From: Reticulitermes lucifugus
Lineage: Eukaryota > Arthropoda > Insecta > Blattodea > Rhinotermitidae
Reading direction: 5' to 3'
DNA length: 64,000 nt
Assembly (NCBI GenBank): GCA_026260175.1
Contig: JAKCWW010000977.1
Span: 4,257-68,256 of the forward strand
Shown one piece after another: positions 23,001 to 36,083 of this stretch; the stretch's first letter is position 1; each line of letters opens with the position of its first letter. Both the position numbers and the translations under genes were made by a program. The notes below the pieces were generated by a model that was given only the letters and a program-made list of their open reading frames with translations, made no database searches and was not told the origin of the DNA.

Positions 23001-23526
23001 TGAATTAGTTGGTCATTTGGTGAGTTTGTTTGTATTACATGATAGAGAAATGTCAATCTGTATATGTGGATCTCTTCTGCCTCAGGATGGGATGTCAGGT
23101 TTATTGTCTCGTGTGATTCAGTTCATTGCTGTGTGTTTGTTCTATAGTTCAAGTTTGCACATAATGTTAACACAGACACTGGCACGATGACGCGATAGGG
23201 CACTTTAGTATTGAATTTACAGTGCTAACAGTTCTCAGATATTTAACACTGGGAATTTAATGTCAAATATGTTACGTCGCAATCATGCCAGTGTTTTCAC
23301 TGGTAGGCCTATACGTTGTAAATTCCGTACACCACATCTCCAAATTATTTTAAACAGCGTTAGTTATTGTCGTAATCTTGTATTCCTTATAGGAATATAG
23401 ATAATGCGTTCTTACTTGCTTACACTGCTCGTCCATATGGTGGATTAATAATTAAAAAAGTGTGACGTGTTAACAGTGTATATTTCTGTTAACGTGATTC
23501 CGGTTCTCGATTGTTTATCGTCAGTT
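23001..23526. other. No gene recognised
   Basis: Unassigned. Includes TAGGCCTA at 23304. No coding region or second copy of any part was seen. Confidence 0.35.
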
Positions 23527-23568
23527 GTGGTGCGTTGATGGCTAATTAAGGCCGAAACATGTAACCAC
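23527..23568 (+). ncRNA. Decayed hammerhead-like motif
   Basis: GTGGT (23527-23531) and ACCAC (23564-23568) can form stem I. Between them are TTGATGG as a damaged first core, GGC with loop TAATTAA and GGCC as stem II, then GAAAC (23554-23558), ATGTA with a GTA triplet. The second half (CCGAAACATGTA) is identical in form to unit P1, but the first core has extra bases and lacks its C. Probably inactive and from another Penelope-like family. Confidence 0.4.
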
Positions 23569-23969
23569 ACGTAGGCCTGCACGATGGAAATACTCAAACA
23601 GGCTGTCATTTAATGGAACATTTATTGATTATTGATACTATAAGAGAGGAAATGTTTATTCACATTCGAAGTTTACACAGTTCCAATGTGCGTACCTTCA
23701 GCGTTTACAAGTTCCTGAAAAGAATATTCGAAACCAAGAGAGAGAAAGTAGCAAGAGGATGGAGAAAATTTTATAACGAGAGTTTGCATGATTTGTAAGC
23801 CTTGGATGATGTTATTATGGTGATCAAATCGAAAGCGATGAGATGAGTTGGAGATTAGTTTGGGTGAGAAAAATTAAAAATGTGTAGTGTTTAGTCAGGA
23901 AGTCCGAAGTGAAACATTTGGAGTTTAGGCTTATATGTAAGAATAACACTAAAATAAATCTAAGGACAA
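23569..23969. other. No gene recognised
   Basis: Contains a 61-codon plus frame (23613-23798) rich in basic residues near its end, with no known motif. Confidence 0.4.
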
Positions 23970-24150
23970 TAGACTATGGAGTTGTAAATTGTATTGAACT
24001 TAGTCAGGTGACGATCCGTTGGTGATCTCTTGTGAACATGCCAATGAAAATTAGGGCTGGATAAATGGCGGAAAATTTCGTGACAAGCTAAATGATTGTC
24101 ACTTGCATAATGAGTAAGTTGTTCCGTGTACATGGAGGATGGGCTTTAAA
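23970..24150 (+). mobile_element. Diverged LINE 3' end (family A)
   Basis: Aligns in order with the family A tail: gttggtgatctcttgtgaac for the RWRALVN part, ggcggaaaatttcgtgacaa for the post-stop segment, and gttccgtgtacatggaggat at the distal part. It lies about 1 kb from the copy at 22820 in the same direction. Confidence 0.6.
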
Positions 24151-24654
24151 TTACTCAAAATTAACCAATTGTAAACATATTAGAGTACATTTTCCCTTTT
24201 AATGTGGCCGTGGCAAATTTCGCACTAATTATTTTTTCTTAACGTTGATGAAATTCTTGTATATAAACTAATCTTGACTACGAATAAGTGAGGATATAAA
24301 AATAAATGTTGATGAGGGATATAAGGTCAACATATTGTTTAATCGCACATATATATAAATTAAAATCATATTTCATACACTTGAAAAACTCATCTTCAGC
24401 ACTAATTGAATTTACGTAGCAAAAGAAACTTATTTTAAAAATGTGGCATTGCGCTCATTCTATCATTGCAACAATTCGGAAATATTTGAAATAATAACTT
24501 ATTTGTCAACTAAAATGAACATTTTTTTAATTCAAATTTGCAGTAAAATTCAAGTTTGGTTACAGTCTTAGGAAACACAAGGCGCTCTGTGCGTTTATAA
24601 TGCCTCTCTGTATTCGTCTTGGGTGCAGTGAAGTTTTACGTAATATATTTGGTG
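24151..24654. other. No gene recognised
   Basis: AT-rich, unassigned. A ctgaagatgag phrase on the minus strand near 24397 was considered as a ribozyme core and rejected. Confidence 0.4.
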
Positions 24655-24850
24655 CAAGTTAAAGCACACTTTTCATGTCAAATGAATTTTTTTTAAACAT
24701 CGAGTTGTTTACGAAACAATTAATTGAAATTCTTCAACTGGCTGCAAATAATATGGCGCCAAACATGCGATTTGTTTGCCGGGTAATTGAGGCAAAAATA
24801 CAAATATGTAGTGATAATATTTAATACGTAATACTTTATACATTATAAAT
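24655..24850 (+). repeat. Third, partial copy of repeat R1
   Basis: In the orientation of the left arm, gcgatttgtttgccgggtaa through attgaggcaaaaatacaaat to gataatatttaatacgtaat matches 7073-7135. The upstream part aaagcacacttttcatgtca matches the corresponding part of the right arm (9057-9070, complement). It shows R1 is a dispersed repeat and not unique to the inverted pair. Confidence 0.65.
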
Positions 24851-27800
24851 TCCTTTTGGCTTGCTAAAATAAGTTTCGCAGTCAAACTTAACGAAAACTC
24901 GTAGAATATGCAACGACTTAACTGTCATTACGATTTGTTTTACCGCATTGTACGTAGACCTATAATGTAAGCGATGAGCCATTGTTTCTTCTTTCTGTGA
25001 ATGTTGCCAGATGTTTCATAAATAAACTTGTGAAGGGAGTTTAAATTAGATGAAACATAACTTCTTTGTAAACATGTTAAGTATACTTTACATAATTATG
25101 TTTTCTTTGCGAGTGAACAAAAATATTTAAGTAAATCCTATGTGTATAAGTCTACAGTATGGATTGTGGTGAGTCTGTTATTTCGATAATCAGCTTGATG
25201 TCAGTGCGAAAGGAACAGAAAATCGTTCTATTTGGCCGGATTGTATAAATTTATTATTCATTCTGTAGTTTAAGGAGGTAGAGACATAATTTAGATTAGA
25301 TATGTTAGATACGTTAGATAGATTAGATAGAGTATGTATGTACTCACAAATTATTCGTAAGTCAACAATACAAAACGTTTCTACCGGGTGAAACTTTGAA
25401 TTTATAGCCCATAAATTTAACACAGAGAAAAGCAACGTAAACATATAATTTCAGCAAATAAATATACTGACTTACCCTAACAACAGTAAAGATAATCAAC
25501 AACATTTAGAATTATAAACAGTAACAAAATTAGTAAGCCCCAGTAGATTAAATGTTTGACGATCTGAGAAGCGTTTAAGATGCAAGATCGGAACGCGCTT
25601 TACTGTTACGTTATACCTGTTTCACGTATCGTATTTTATACAAGATTACCTCTGAGGCCACATGAATTTGCCAGAAGGCAAAATTTTAAAGAAGGCGCTT
25701 AGCGAATTTACCGCAGTGACAGTTTTGTGTTACTGACGTCTCTGGATCTCGCTGAGCTAACCAGTGGTCTTCAGCTACAGGTCTTCTTACTGTCCACACC
25801 ATCCCCACGCGTGAGTGTTCTTAAGTGACTGTTTTAGTGACGAAGTTTTTGACATATCCGTAATCTTCTGTAATTGGTTCTGAAAATGAAAGGATAAGCA
25901 AGCACATGCGTGGGAAGTGGTATTTAATATGTACCAGTACAGCGGCCGCGAGAGGAGAATGACACCACCTGACAGGCGGTTGACAGGTCTACGAAGTGCC
26001 ACGGGCGAATAGCCTAGTCATGTGGTACCAACTACATACCCATGTTTATACAGTCGTTAGATGCCTCAAATTGAGGTTCCTCCTTCTGTGAGCCAAGTAC
26101 AATACCCACCCACCTTCTTTTACGATTTGAAACAGTCTACGCACAAAAAACCAAGAATATACATTTACTCCTTCAAATAACTTTAGACGCAGATAAGCTC
26201 ATCTAGCTCATAAAACTTTGACCCGAAAGTATTTGGGCATGGTAAAGCAAAACGGGCGCTCTCCTGAGCTAATATTTTAGAGTAATGGAGAAAATAGTTT
26301 TTCATTTTACGAATTGTATTGTCTCTTCTTGTTTCAGTGTGCAATTTAACTGCTGGTGTCGAATTGTTACAGTTGTGGGTTTAATGTGAACGTAAAAGCC
26401 GGGAGTTTTAACTTGATAAATTGTAAGATTTCACGGATTGAATTATCGCCTTCTTGTATCACTCGAAAACCACGTATTTACGTATTTGTTTGGGTTGAAT
26501 TTAGAAAGACGATGCCCTATATATTTAATTAAAAATGAAGCTAACACGATCGTTCTGAAGTGAAATGCTGTGATGGGAAATATACAAATTCATTCCACCG
26601 TAGCTTCGTTCACATTGGCTGTAGACAAAATGATTTTCACAGCAGATCGTTCTAAGACGTAAGACAGTGACTTGCCTTGGGCATATTAAATTCTGTCTTG
26701 ATGGAACGTACGCTTTATGTTTATATTCTGCAACTGAAGCGCATATTCTGGTAACTCCAGCAAAGTGTCCAGCAATAAACCAAAACTCACAAACACTGTT
26801 TTAGATTGTAATGTTTTATTTAGTTCTTCATTCGCAACCCATTATGCACATGATCTTGAGTCGTGGGCATCCACTTTATGGAAATATTCTCATAGAGCTT
26901 TTTGAGTCTACTGTTTTGCTTTCACAGACTGATTGAAAACTCGCCTTTCACCCAACACACGGCCAACTTCGAGCAACTGTTATCGAAGGGGTTTGGAGCA
27001 TATAAGTAGCTTATCTTGCTTTTTTGGGGGCCTTGCAATACATAAATATAATTGATCACAGAATAACAGACGTGAATTTTACACTGTTCAATCCATCTTA
27101 AAGCACAATACATAACAGTTGCATTGGGGTGGTAGTGGATTAGTAGCTTTGCAACACGTGGCTGTTGTCTTGACATGGACGCTGTTTATGACATGCTTCC
27201 TGTTAGGCACTCCGTGGAGAAAACAAATTTCTCCACGCCATCTGAAGTATCGTTATAAACAGCTTGCGCATGGCACCGTATTTTACACATTCCAAGTCAG
27301 AACGAAAGGTCAGTGGATTTCTGTCTATCTTCAAACACACTACAGGAACGATTTTACTGCAAATTGTTTGAACCCTCGTAACTGGCGTTTTGTCTCGTTT
27401 CAACACAATGGTTTTTAAACGAGTCTTTTTATTTCTTTCCCTATTTATATGTGCAGTAACTGTACATGATTTTCTTAAGCCTGGAACACGCCTTACCTAA
27501 GGCCATTTAGTTGTTGCATTTCCATATCATGCGCCATGTTTGTGTACGGTCAACTTTCTTAATAATTTTGCAAACTGTTCTATTATGCTCTACTCGGTAC
27601 TACGGTTTATATTTCTCAGTGACGTATGTATTGCGTCTTCTGACACATTTTCGCACTTACTTGTGTTTTGTATTTTGGTGTGTGCTGTTGAAGTTCACAG
27701 TTCCTGTCTTTACAAATATTTTGTCCTAGAACACGGAAGGGCGGGCATCACATTGACCCATGCACTTCGGCCGTTATCGAACTTTTGTGCGAATATTTTG

Positions 27801-30525
27801 TCCTAACTGCGCGAAATATTTCGAAATTTCACTACATTTGTCACAAGCACCCACTGCATTGTTGCACAACTCACGAGATATTTGAATCCCACGAGTGTTT
27901 CAGGTCTGAGGTAACTGACTTCCATGCATACAGAGTGTCCTTCTTTTCTGTTGTTTAATTAATAACCACTGGAATTCCACTTTCCTTTGCAAGAATATTT
28001 CAGCAGGCCAGCATTCTAGAATATGTTTTCACGGGGTGCCATTGTCGGTCCACTTGGTAGTAGAATTACCTGCTGATGTGGGAGCATAAGCGCATTGTTG
28101 CAAGTTAGTTTGTTCTTCTTTCACACCTGTCCGATTCATTCCGTGATTGTTCACCTTCGTGTTGAGGACTCTTCCTTTCGATGTGTTTTAAAACTCTCGT
28201 TTTCACAAGGTTAGAGCTTTACACTGAAAGATTGCTTCAGAAATACTTTGATTTTGCTTCCTTGCCATGTGCTTATGAAAAGTGGGGGGGGGGGAGTAAA
28301 ATGACAGACAACCCCAAAATGTGGGGTTTGTCTTGATTCATATTTTTTATAATTACAGTGCAAGTACTAGCATCGTCATATCTGCTGTCCTTCCAATGGT
28401 ACAGGCATTAGAAGTCCAGGCATTCATTTTGGAAGACCTTGTGTTACCTACTGGTTTCAAATACTGATTATCCTGTGCCATGTGACTGCTGTAGAATCAT
28501 AGTGAAAAGCAAGATAAAGAAAATCGAAGGCCTTTGCAGTTCTGTCACAATACTCACCACCAGTCCAGTATAGTAAACCCCCAAGATCCCTGTATTACGT
28601 AATTATGTGAAGGTGTGCCCATTTCTAATAGTGACGTCGATACCGGTCGTCCCAAGTCACATCTTTATTAGCAGCATATTTCAAATTATAGTTCCAGAGC
28701 TCTTTTCCCTGAGGAACAATTTCCAGTTTCTAAAGACGTTCCCAAAAACATGAGGTCAAGCAACGAATCTCTTGCAGCAAACGGCAAGAAATAAGACATT
28801 TTATATGTGGAAAAAATTTGACAGTTAACGACTCATAGGAAGTCTCTCCCCGCACGCATTGCTGGTATGTGCTATTTATTATGCAGGTTGTCCATCTCAA
28901 TAGAAACCCGCTCCCAGAGAGTACCTTAACAATATGTATTACATAGAATGTTATGGTCATTGCTTAACTACTCGCTGTAGAGCGGACGACGCCACTCGCT
29001 CCGCAGTGCTCAGTCCTGTTCAGCCCCGCGTTAAAAACACAGTGCTATGAAACTTAGTATAGACCAGTACAGGATTCTAAGATATTCGTTTTACGAGCTG
29101 TAAAATATTTTTCCGCTTTTCCTGCCCTTGTCTGTAGCGGATTCAGTCTTATGGGTCTTATTCTTTGAAATGTCGTGAGACACTGAATATAATGTTTTAA
29201 CAAGATACCACTGGAACTACAGCACGCAGACAGTTCTAATTTTAAGTGAATTTTTTTTACAGAGAAATAGTTACGGCCGTTCCGACAGTTTGGTTAGTGT
29301 ACCATTATTATGAACTTCCCTTAACCTTTCGAAGATAAATGGAATAATATTTAAAGATTCGTGGTCGTATGGCGCAGTAAACACACTCCGTCTCCGTTAT
29401 AACAACCAGTCAGTTAATGCTGGATAGGGAAATAATCCTTTCTTGTTCTTAGAACCGTAATAAAAACATAAATGCACCTTGTGCTCAGAACGTTTAATGT
29501 TTAGATGTTAATCCTGGCGGTAAATAATGTAATTACTAGGCTTAAAATGGATAATAATTAAAAATGTATGGCAAAAATTTGAGAAATCGTTACAATTTCA
29601 CAAATTACAGAGGCCCCAAATACAGACAAATAGAAGCACAATGTATGTTTCTTTTCTGTCCAATCTGTGTTCAGTGGTATTGCTAAGTTTTGTGAAAACA
29701 GTAGGTATATTTTGTCTTTATAAACAGTTTCTTCCCCTGTTACACTTTGACAAACCACTATAATCCAGGTGTTATTGAAAATGCATGAGATCACTCTAAC
29801 TCAATTTCGGACAGCATATGGTGCAGCTAACAGAAATCGTTTAGTGTGTAATGAACGGTCAATGAATATTTAAAACCCTTTAAATATTTCACTATCTGTG
29901 TAGTGTGTTTCATACATATCTTTTTATACATAGGTTTAATTGTAATTAAAACGCATTCCCATGGTACCGAGTCTCCTCTGCAACATACACTTCTTAAAAA
30001 CACACAAACATATAAAGTGCCCGGTCGGAAACTTGCGACTGGCAGGCATAACGAAAGCCGACGGTCTGCCAGTGTGATAGACGCAAAAGTGTTACGAAAC
30101 AGAGCAATTATTTCTGACTGGTTGTTTTCAAACGTCCAAATGTTTATTAACTTAATGACAGTAAAAGCAACAGAAAGATCTTCTTTTAACATACTTTTAC
30201 CCACAAATACATCAAAAGCAAGCATGTGTAGTACATTGTGCTTTTGACATAACTTATTGGCACTGATGCTAATTTATGGCTGATAAAACTCTTGTAGTCG
30301 GAGAATTAATATTTACTTCTTCTTCATATTATTAAGAAATCAATGTTATGTATGAATATTTTGTAGGTAAATATAACCGCTTTACATAGCAATATTGTGA
30401 TACAATACATGCCCCCGATGTTTCCAGCGGGAGGAAAGAGTAGTTCTATCCCAAACAGGAAGTAGAGGATTACACAAGCTAGCAGATCGCTGCATTCCAT
30501 AAGAACATCAGCCTAATATCTTAAT
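24851..30525. other. Long stretch without recognised genes
   Basis: Almost 5.7 kb. A (TTAGATA)-like short repeat lies at about 25290-25335 and a run of eleven G at 28284-28294. A GC-richer island at 28975-29035 (gagcggacgacgccactcgc) may be part of a repeat but is seen once. The largest frames are 27119-27418 (plus, 99 codons), 27540-27806 (plus, 88), 26922-27176 (minus, 84), 28730-28960 (minus, 76), and an antisense pair 29827-30225 (minus, 132) with 29903-30247 (plus, 114). None shows a domain, signal peptide or splice context I would defend. Confidence 0.4.
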
Positions 30526-30660
30526 CCACAGCTGGTCAGCACCTGCTAGTTCATAGAAGTTATCCATACCAACGATAAAGGGTTCGAGTGCGAGTAAGAA
30601 GAGTAGCCTGAAGCTATGACGTATAGCTATACACGACAGCCCTGACACCCCGTCCTTTCG
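30526..30660 (+). mobile_element. Possible tRNA-headed SINE fragment
   Basis: A possible A-box region (cagctggtcagcacctgcta) is followed about 40 bases later by a B-box-like aagggttcgagtgcg. The spacing suits a tRNA-derived promoter. No second copy is present, so this is only a suggestion. Confidence 0.35.
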
Positions 30661-30699
30661 TTATATGAACAGATGTATCTGAATACACAGTGAATATAC

Positions 30700-30755
30700 C
30701 GAACATTTCGGACATTCGGACATTTTGGTTAATCTGGACATTTCAGGACTTTCTG
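30700..30755. repeat. Short tandem-like cggacattt units
   Basis: Units such as catttcggacattcggacat, tttggttaatctggacattt repeat imperfectly about four times within 50 bases. Confidence 0.5.
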
Positions 30756-31495
30756 TCATTTTCACTCTGTATAACACCAGTTACACTTCTATTTCAGTTG
30801 TAATATTTTCGGTATATAATACATCATTTTGTTTTTCTAACCATCTACAGGCGTACTTAATAATTGTTTCTTCAATGTCCTAACGGATCCATCAATCAGA
30901 CGCCGCTCATTCTACAACAACAGCCAATCACCATTCTTCGGAATACAACACCAATTTTTTAAACATCTGCATATTTTTTTCCGAGATTGCTGTAAAATAA
31001 GAAGAAGTTCTTTCCTGCAATGACTGTTTTATTTATATTGTGTTTAATGTATTCTGTCACCTTTGTAAGAGTAATACGAGTATTTAAATTCTGGGATGAA
31101 TGTTATGTGTATGAAGATAAAAGAAAGGGCCTTGAAAACAAAAGTTTAAAGTGGATGTTCCCATCCAGAAATGCACGCAGTGTGAACGGAAGGCACAACC
31201 GATTTAAGAAAAGATTATCTCTAAACAATTCAGTGCAGTTCATATTTCCAAAAACCGTTTAACCAGTACGTATTTCGGTATTGTCTTCACAGCAATGTTT
31301 ACGTTTCCAAAGAAGTGTCTTTCTTGGACAAACAAAATTTTATTCCTTGCTTCCTGTCCGTGGTATTTTCCATTACATAAATTCTGGATGACTTGTCTTT
31401 CTTTGTTTCCTTATTGCGCAATTCCAGTTTACATTTGTTGATTCTAATCGTCTCTGTGTACAAGTTCTTGAATACTTCAACTGAAACACAGAGGT

Positions 31496-31513
31496 GTATA
31501 TATATATATATAT
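31496..31513. repeat. (TA)n microsatellite
   Basis: Nine TA units, then tgtacgtacat. The adjoining minus frame 31299-31523 is not conserved with anything known. Confidence 0.85.
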
Positions 31514-31954
31514 GTACGTACATTATTGGTTAATACACTTGCGTAATATCTGACATCTCACAATGACTGAACACACTGATGTCTTCTCCTGCGATCAAAG
31601 CGTCTGTATAGAGCTAACATCCGACATTACTGAGGCGGCCTTTGTCTTTGCCGTCAGAGCATAATGTGAGCGAATTAACACTGTTTATTTATTTTTTATT
31701 TATTTCTATGTTTCTATATTTACTTATTCTTTTACTCTCATATAACCCTTCAAGATATCAAGCAAATTCTTTTAGTTATCGACGCCGTGCTAGCTCTCAC
31801 TGTACCTGTCTCACCGTCATCCGCTCATATACATTAAGGACTAGTCCTTGAGTGATAGTTTGAAACTACAATTTCGTCGAATGTGCACGCGGTCACCTTA
31901 TGCAATTCTGGAAGGGCGTCTGTAGTTGTATTCATTTACTAAACTGGATACAAG

Positions 31955-32245
31955 GGCCTGGGACAGCGTAGTTGGTATAGCGACTCGCTACAGGCTCGAC
32001 GGTTCGGGGTTGAACCCGTTGGGGGCGAGTTATCTTCTCTTCTCCAGACCCATCCAGACCAGCCCTGGGGTCCATTCAACCTCCTATACAGTGGCAATTG
32101 GGGCTCTTTCCTGGCGGTAAAGCGGAAGGGGCGTGTCTTTGACCACCCACCTCCATCTAGCGCGGGGGTTCGGACTGGTTAGAGCTCTACGTGTACTCAC
32201 CCTCTGTGACTTCAAGGCATGTTGCAGGGGGACACTAAACGTGAT
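31955..32245 (+). mobile_element. tRNA-headed SINE-like element (family S3), near full length
   Basis: The head contains an A-box-like tagttggtatagcgactcgc and a B-box-like ggggttgaacccgttgg at tRNA spacing. The body ctccagacccatccagacca, cctggggtccattcaacctc and the 3' part gacttcaaggcatgttgcag match my memory of a roughly 300-bp repeat widespread in insects. Only one copy is in the window. The 64-codon frame 31926-32120 lies inside it and is not a gene. Confidence 0.7.
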
Positions 32246-35200
32246 GTCATAACGAATATAACTCTAAGTGGTGCTGCTACCTAATGATCTCCTATAAATC
32301 TCAGCTTAGACGGACATCGCAATATCCCCTTTATCTACACGCGCTTATATTCGTAACTACTTTCTAACATATGTAACTAAAATATCAAATTGTAAAATAA
32401 AACCGCCCGGATACACAAATGCATGTAACTGGCGCCCTTATTTTGTTCCGATGTATTTTGATTCTGCAAGAGAGTTATTAGGGAATGTGAATTTACACAA
32501 GTTCCCCTTATATAACTACTAAAATTACATAAGTTTTTACACTACTGACTGTCTTGTTAGCAATTAAAGGAAATTTTCTATTTACTACTAATTCCTATTT
32601 TTTGACACAAGTCTGCATCTGCCATTATTGTTCTGACGAGTCTTGTTAAAATATTTACGAAGTTTCTCTTTTATATGTTGTGTGTTTATAACCCACAGAC
32701 AGTTCAATTAAAATTCATACAGCCGTCCTCTATATGTATTGCATACCTTCAAAATGTCATAATTGTGTGCAGCATGATTTCTAACCAACTAAACACAATC
32801 GCTTCCAATATTATACATATTCTGTTGTAGTAATGCTTTCACGATTTGTGTTTGACGTAGTCCTTTCAATTTCTTCATGTTAAGTGACATCGTAGTATTA
32901 GGTAAATAGACTGCAGATCTTTGCTATAAACATCAAACATAATTACCCATGCATGTGTTCCGCTCTGTATATTATACTGTACCCTTTGTTAATCAAGAGA
33001 CGTTGTGTTCGTTGTGCAGATATGGATGGATGTGTATCGGTTCAGATAACCCTTATCGGTTATGAGTTATAGTGCCCACAAGAATAATGCCTTACTTAAT
33101 GCTGTGAAAGACGACTATGTGAGATTCTAATTAAACTGTGTGCATGACTAAAAGATTAAACTGTAAAAGAAAATGTAAATATTCTAACAAGATACGTCTC
33201 TATAGTAATTGCAATGGTAGACCTATATCACACAGGAGAAGCATCACAAACAGTAAAGAGATAATAATTTTAAATTTTAACTGTATAATTAATAGTGTAC
33301 GTATTAAAGACAAACTTTCAAATTTCACGCGGAAACTTGTTGAAATTTGTAAATTAGATGATGATGATAGTCTTGCGGGATCGAAGCAAGACGCAACAAG
33401 GTAACGGGTGCCATATCAATTTCTTTGTGTTTGCCTTGATGGTTTCCATTTTATAAATACTGCAGTTAGTTATACGGTGATCATGAACCAGTTTAAGATG
33501 ATTATGTACCGCTTTAATATACAATAGCAAGTGTTAAGTCTTCAAGTGTGAAATATAATGATGCTGTCAGTTGCTAAGGTTATGTCGTGTCGGTGTTACA
33601 TGAATGAATGAACTCTTATGTGTGTCGGATTCATAGTTTATATGGAAGGCAAAGTATTATATAAATTTCGATTTTAATTACACCTAATGATTAAATCTTG
33701 CTTTTGCTTTAAATCACGGCCGATTGAAGACTCTCACAATCAGTGTGGCTGCATAGAGCCCCAACTTTCTGGGGGGGGGGAGAGGCAAATGACCTGTTTA
33801 TTCCACATTTTATGTAAAATATATTTTTCATGTAAATTCTTACTTTGTCTAGTTATATTTTTTATCAGGACTACGCGTAGATAGGGTCCCAAATTTATTT
33901 TTGCATGACGCCCAGAAATGGCTTAAACTGTACCTGCTTTAAACACTGCCAGTTACACCCTCTAATGTATAAAAGTATTAATTTTTTTCATTGATTTCAG
34001 TCACTGTTTCTATATCATTTCTTGCACTTCAGTTTTAAGGAATCAAGTTTTAATATTACAGCACAACACGGGCAAATTTTCGTGTCTCTAATACCAGGGA
34101 GCATTTATCAATATTAGTTTAAATAGCAGCCATTTTGAAAACGACCAGGTCGCTGCTGGCAATTATACATTCTTTGATAGGTTTTCTAATCGCTTTTGTC
34201 ATTATAAGTTCTATCAAGGGCTATTGACGTTGTGGAATATGACTAAAGTTTATAGCAAAATTCTCTACGTTAAGAAAATTAACCTCAATTTTATTCCGTC
34301 TTTCTGATAATATTCTTTAAAATGAGACTTTCTTGGATCTTGTCAACGACTTTCCTGACGAGGAGATGGCAGCACTGCTGCGCATGGAGCAGTAGTAATG
34401 AGTAAAGATGTGTGTGTAAGATATAAAAACAAGCCAACGTGTTTATCATTTTGATTGCTATTTTCAAAGCTGTCCGCGCCTCCGAATAGGCCCAGTAAAG
34501 AAATGGTCACTTTATCCTATAGTAAGTACGTATGCTTGTTTATCTGCATAGAAGTTTCACATTGCTAGCTCTGTTTATGCAGTTTAATCTATGTTGTATG
34601 CCGTAGATTGGGCAGCAACGAAGAGTGAGCTGAAGCTTCATTTACGGTGGCCTAGTCTGTAACAAGCCACTGCCTGGAACAGACATTGCGACATTGCTAT
34701 TGGACCGGCCATGAGACCGACCCTGAATTCGACTTAGAACCTTATGCGAATCAGGTGAAACTTGAATCACAATAGACGGTAGAATTCATTTCAGGATCCT
34801 CTGATTGCAAACTAGGTAGTGATACTTGCTGAAAATATATGTTATGAATAAACCTTTGTTCTGTTCCATACAATACAGACGTGAGTGTTATTAGCAGTGG
34901 ACACGTGCTGATTCAACACAATAGTATTACGGCCTACAAATCCCAATTTAAAAATAGCCTAGATTGTCCTCATAATTGAGTTCTGCTTCATGGATCAAGC
35001 GGACAACAGTTTTTATTGCACAGTTAATTCCCGCATGCACAGCTGTTTTATCTGCATTTCTATCCCACTCTCCTAATAAAAAATAAGCTAATTAGATCGT
35101 GATGCTGTCTTTCTTTGTGTTCCGTATTTCAACTTTTGAACGTATTCATCGAACTGCATACAAACGATACGTCATTTGATGCCACGAAACGTACTTCGTG

Positions 35201-35593
35201 GTTTTCATCTGCCAATAAGAACTTAAGGACTGGGCGCAATTATGTGAGGTGGGAGCGACATTGGAAACAGTTTAGGTGTTCGGCTTGATGTTTTGTCATT
35301 GCTAGTAGATTATTCAACAGTACGGAAGCCTTGTTAAGGCAGTTTATGTAGACTGTAAAATGATAGCAACATTGAGGCTGTGCGTATGTTTTATTTCAGT
35401 TTCGGTATGATGGCGATAGCTGATAAAATGTTCGAGCTAGGCAAGCAGAAGTGATATTGAGATAAATCTCTGTCGTACCCACCTACGATTACTCAGTGTG
35501 AAAATTTTGTTTCTATTAAATAAATACAAACATGACGGCCATTCTTAACTTTTACATTAAATCGCTAGACAGAAATTGTATGTATTTGATCGG
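32246..35593. other. Long stretch without recognised genes
   Basis: About 3.3 kb. Includes ten G at 33771-33780 and an 88-codon frame at 33138-33404 (basic, no motif). Around 34840-34900 aataaacctttgttctgttc precedes acagacgtgagtg; this could be a polyadenylation region of some element, but no partner was found. Confidence 0.4.
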
Positions 35594-35620
35594 TAATAAT
35601 AATAATAATAATAATAATAA
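35594..35620. repeat. (TAA)n microsatellite
   Basis: Nine TAA units immediately upstream of the family C LINE fragment, which itself ends in a similar tail, so the element may have inserted into or beside such a repeat. Confidence 0.9.
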
Positions 35621-35629
35621 GGCTACACA

Positions 35630-36043
35630 CAGATGGAAACGTTGTGGAAAATATGCCATATTTAATAATTAAAATCAAAAAAACAAAAACCATGCATTGT
35701 GATAGATGGGACAATATCAGCGGACAGAAATGTCGTGCAAAAGGAGGCAGAAAACGAAATAAAATACAAGAGTTTATGTATAGAGATACAGTTAATGTGG
35801 AGCACGAAATGTATGATTATGCCGGTAATAATTGGAGCCACAGGAATAATAACAAAAGGTTTAAAGAAAAATTTGGAAGCCGTACCACGAAAACATTCAA
35901 TAGATTCACTACAAAAGACAGCTATACTTGGAACATCAGACATAATACGGAAAGTAGTGCAGTCTGAAACTTGAAGCTTGAGCGGTGGGGATCACCGTTG
36001 GTTGAAGAGAATTACCAGGCATAAAAGGCTTGTGACAAGACAC
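35630..36043 (+). mobile_element. LINE C-terminus (family C), copy 2
   Basis: The frame at 35699-35974 reads GTISADRNVVQKEAENEIKY, KSLCIEIQLMWSTKCMIMPV, IGATGIITKGLKKNLEAVPR and IDSLQKTAILGTSDIIRKVV, with SLSGGDHRWLKR after a stop. It corresponds to the part after the PD-D endonuclease motif in copy 1 (22207 downward), where RNVTRKEAERILKY is the matching phrase. The 107-codon frame 35644-35967 and the minus frame are shadows. The element ends in a TAA-rich tail. It is 5'-truncated to about 400 bp. Confidence 0.88.
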
Positions 36044-36083
36044 ATATTAATAATAATAATTACTATTATTATCGTTATTATTA
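36044..36083. repeat. (TAA/TTA)n 3' tail of the family C LINE
   Basis: The tail attaataataataattactattattatcg starts right after gtgacaagacacat and turns from ATA-type to ATT-type units. A microsatellite-like tail is common for LINEs of this kind. Confidence 0.75.

Noticed and set aside
24380-24410. Minus-strand CTGAAGATGAG as a further ribozyme core
   Set aside because: No stem II can form and no GAAAC with GUH triplet follows at the right distance.
29827-30247. Antisense frames of 132 and 114 codons as candidate genes
   Set aside because: Neither has a domain, signal peptide or plausible splice context; frames of this size are expected by chance in 64 kb.
8298-33780. Three poly-G runs (8298, 28284, 33771) as G-quadruplex sites
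   Set aside because: Each is a single uninterrupted run with no further G-tracts beside it; may also be sequencing or assembly artefacts.
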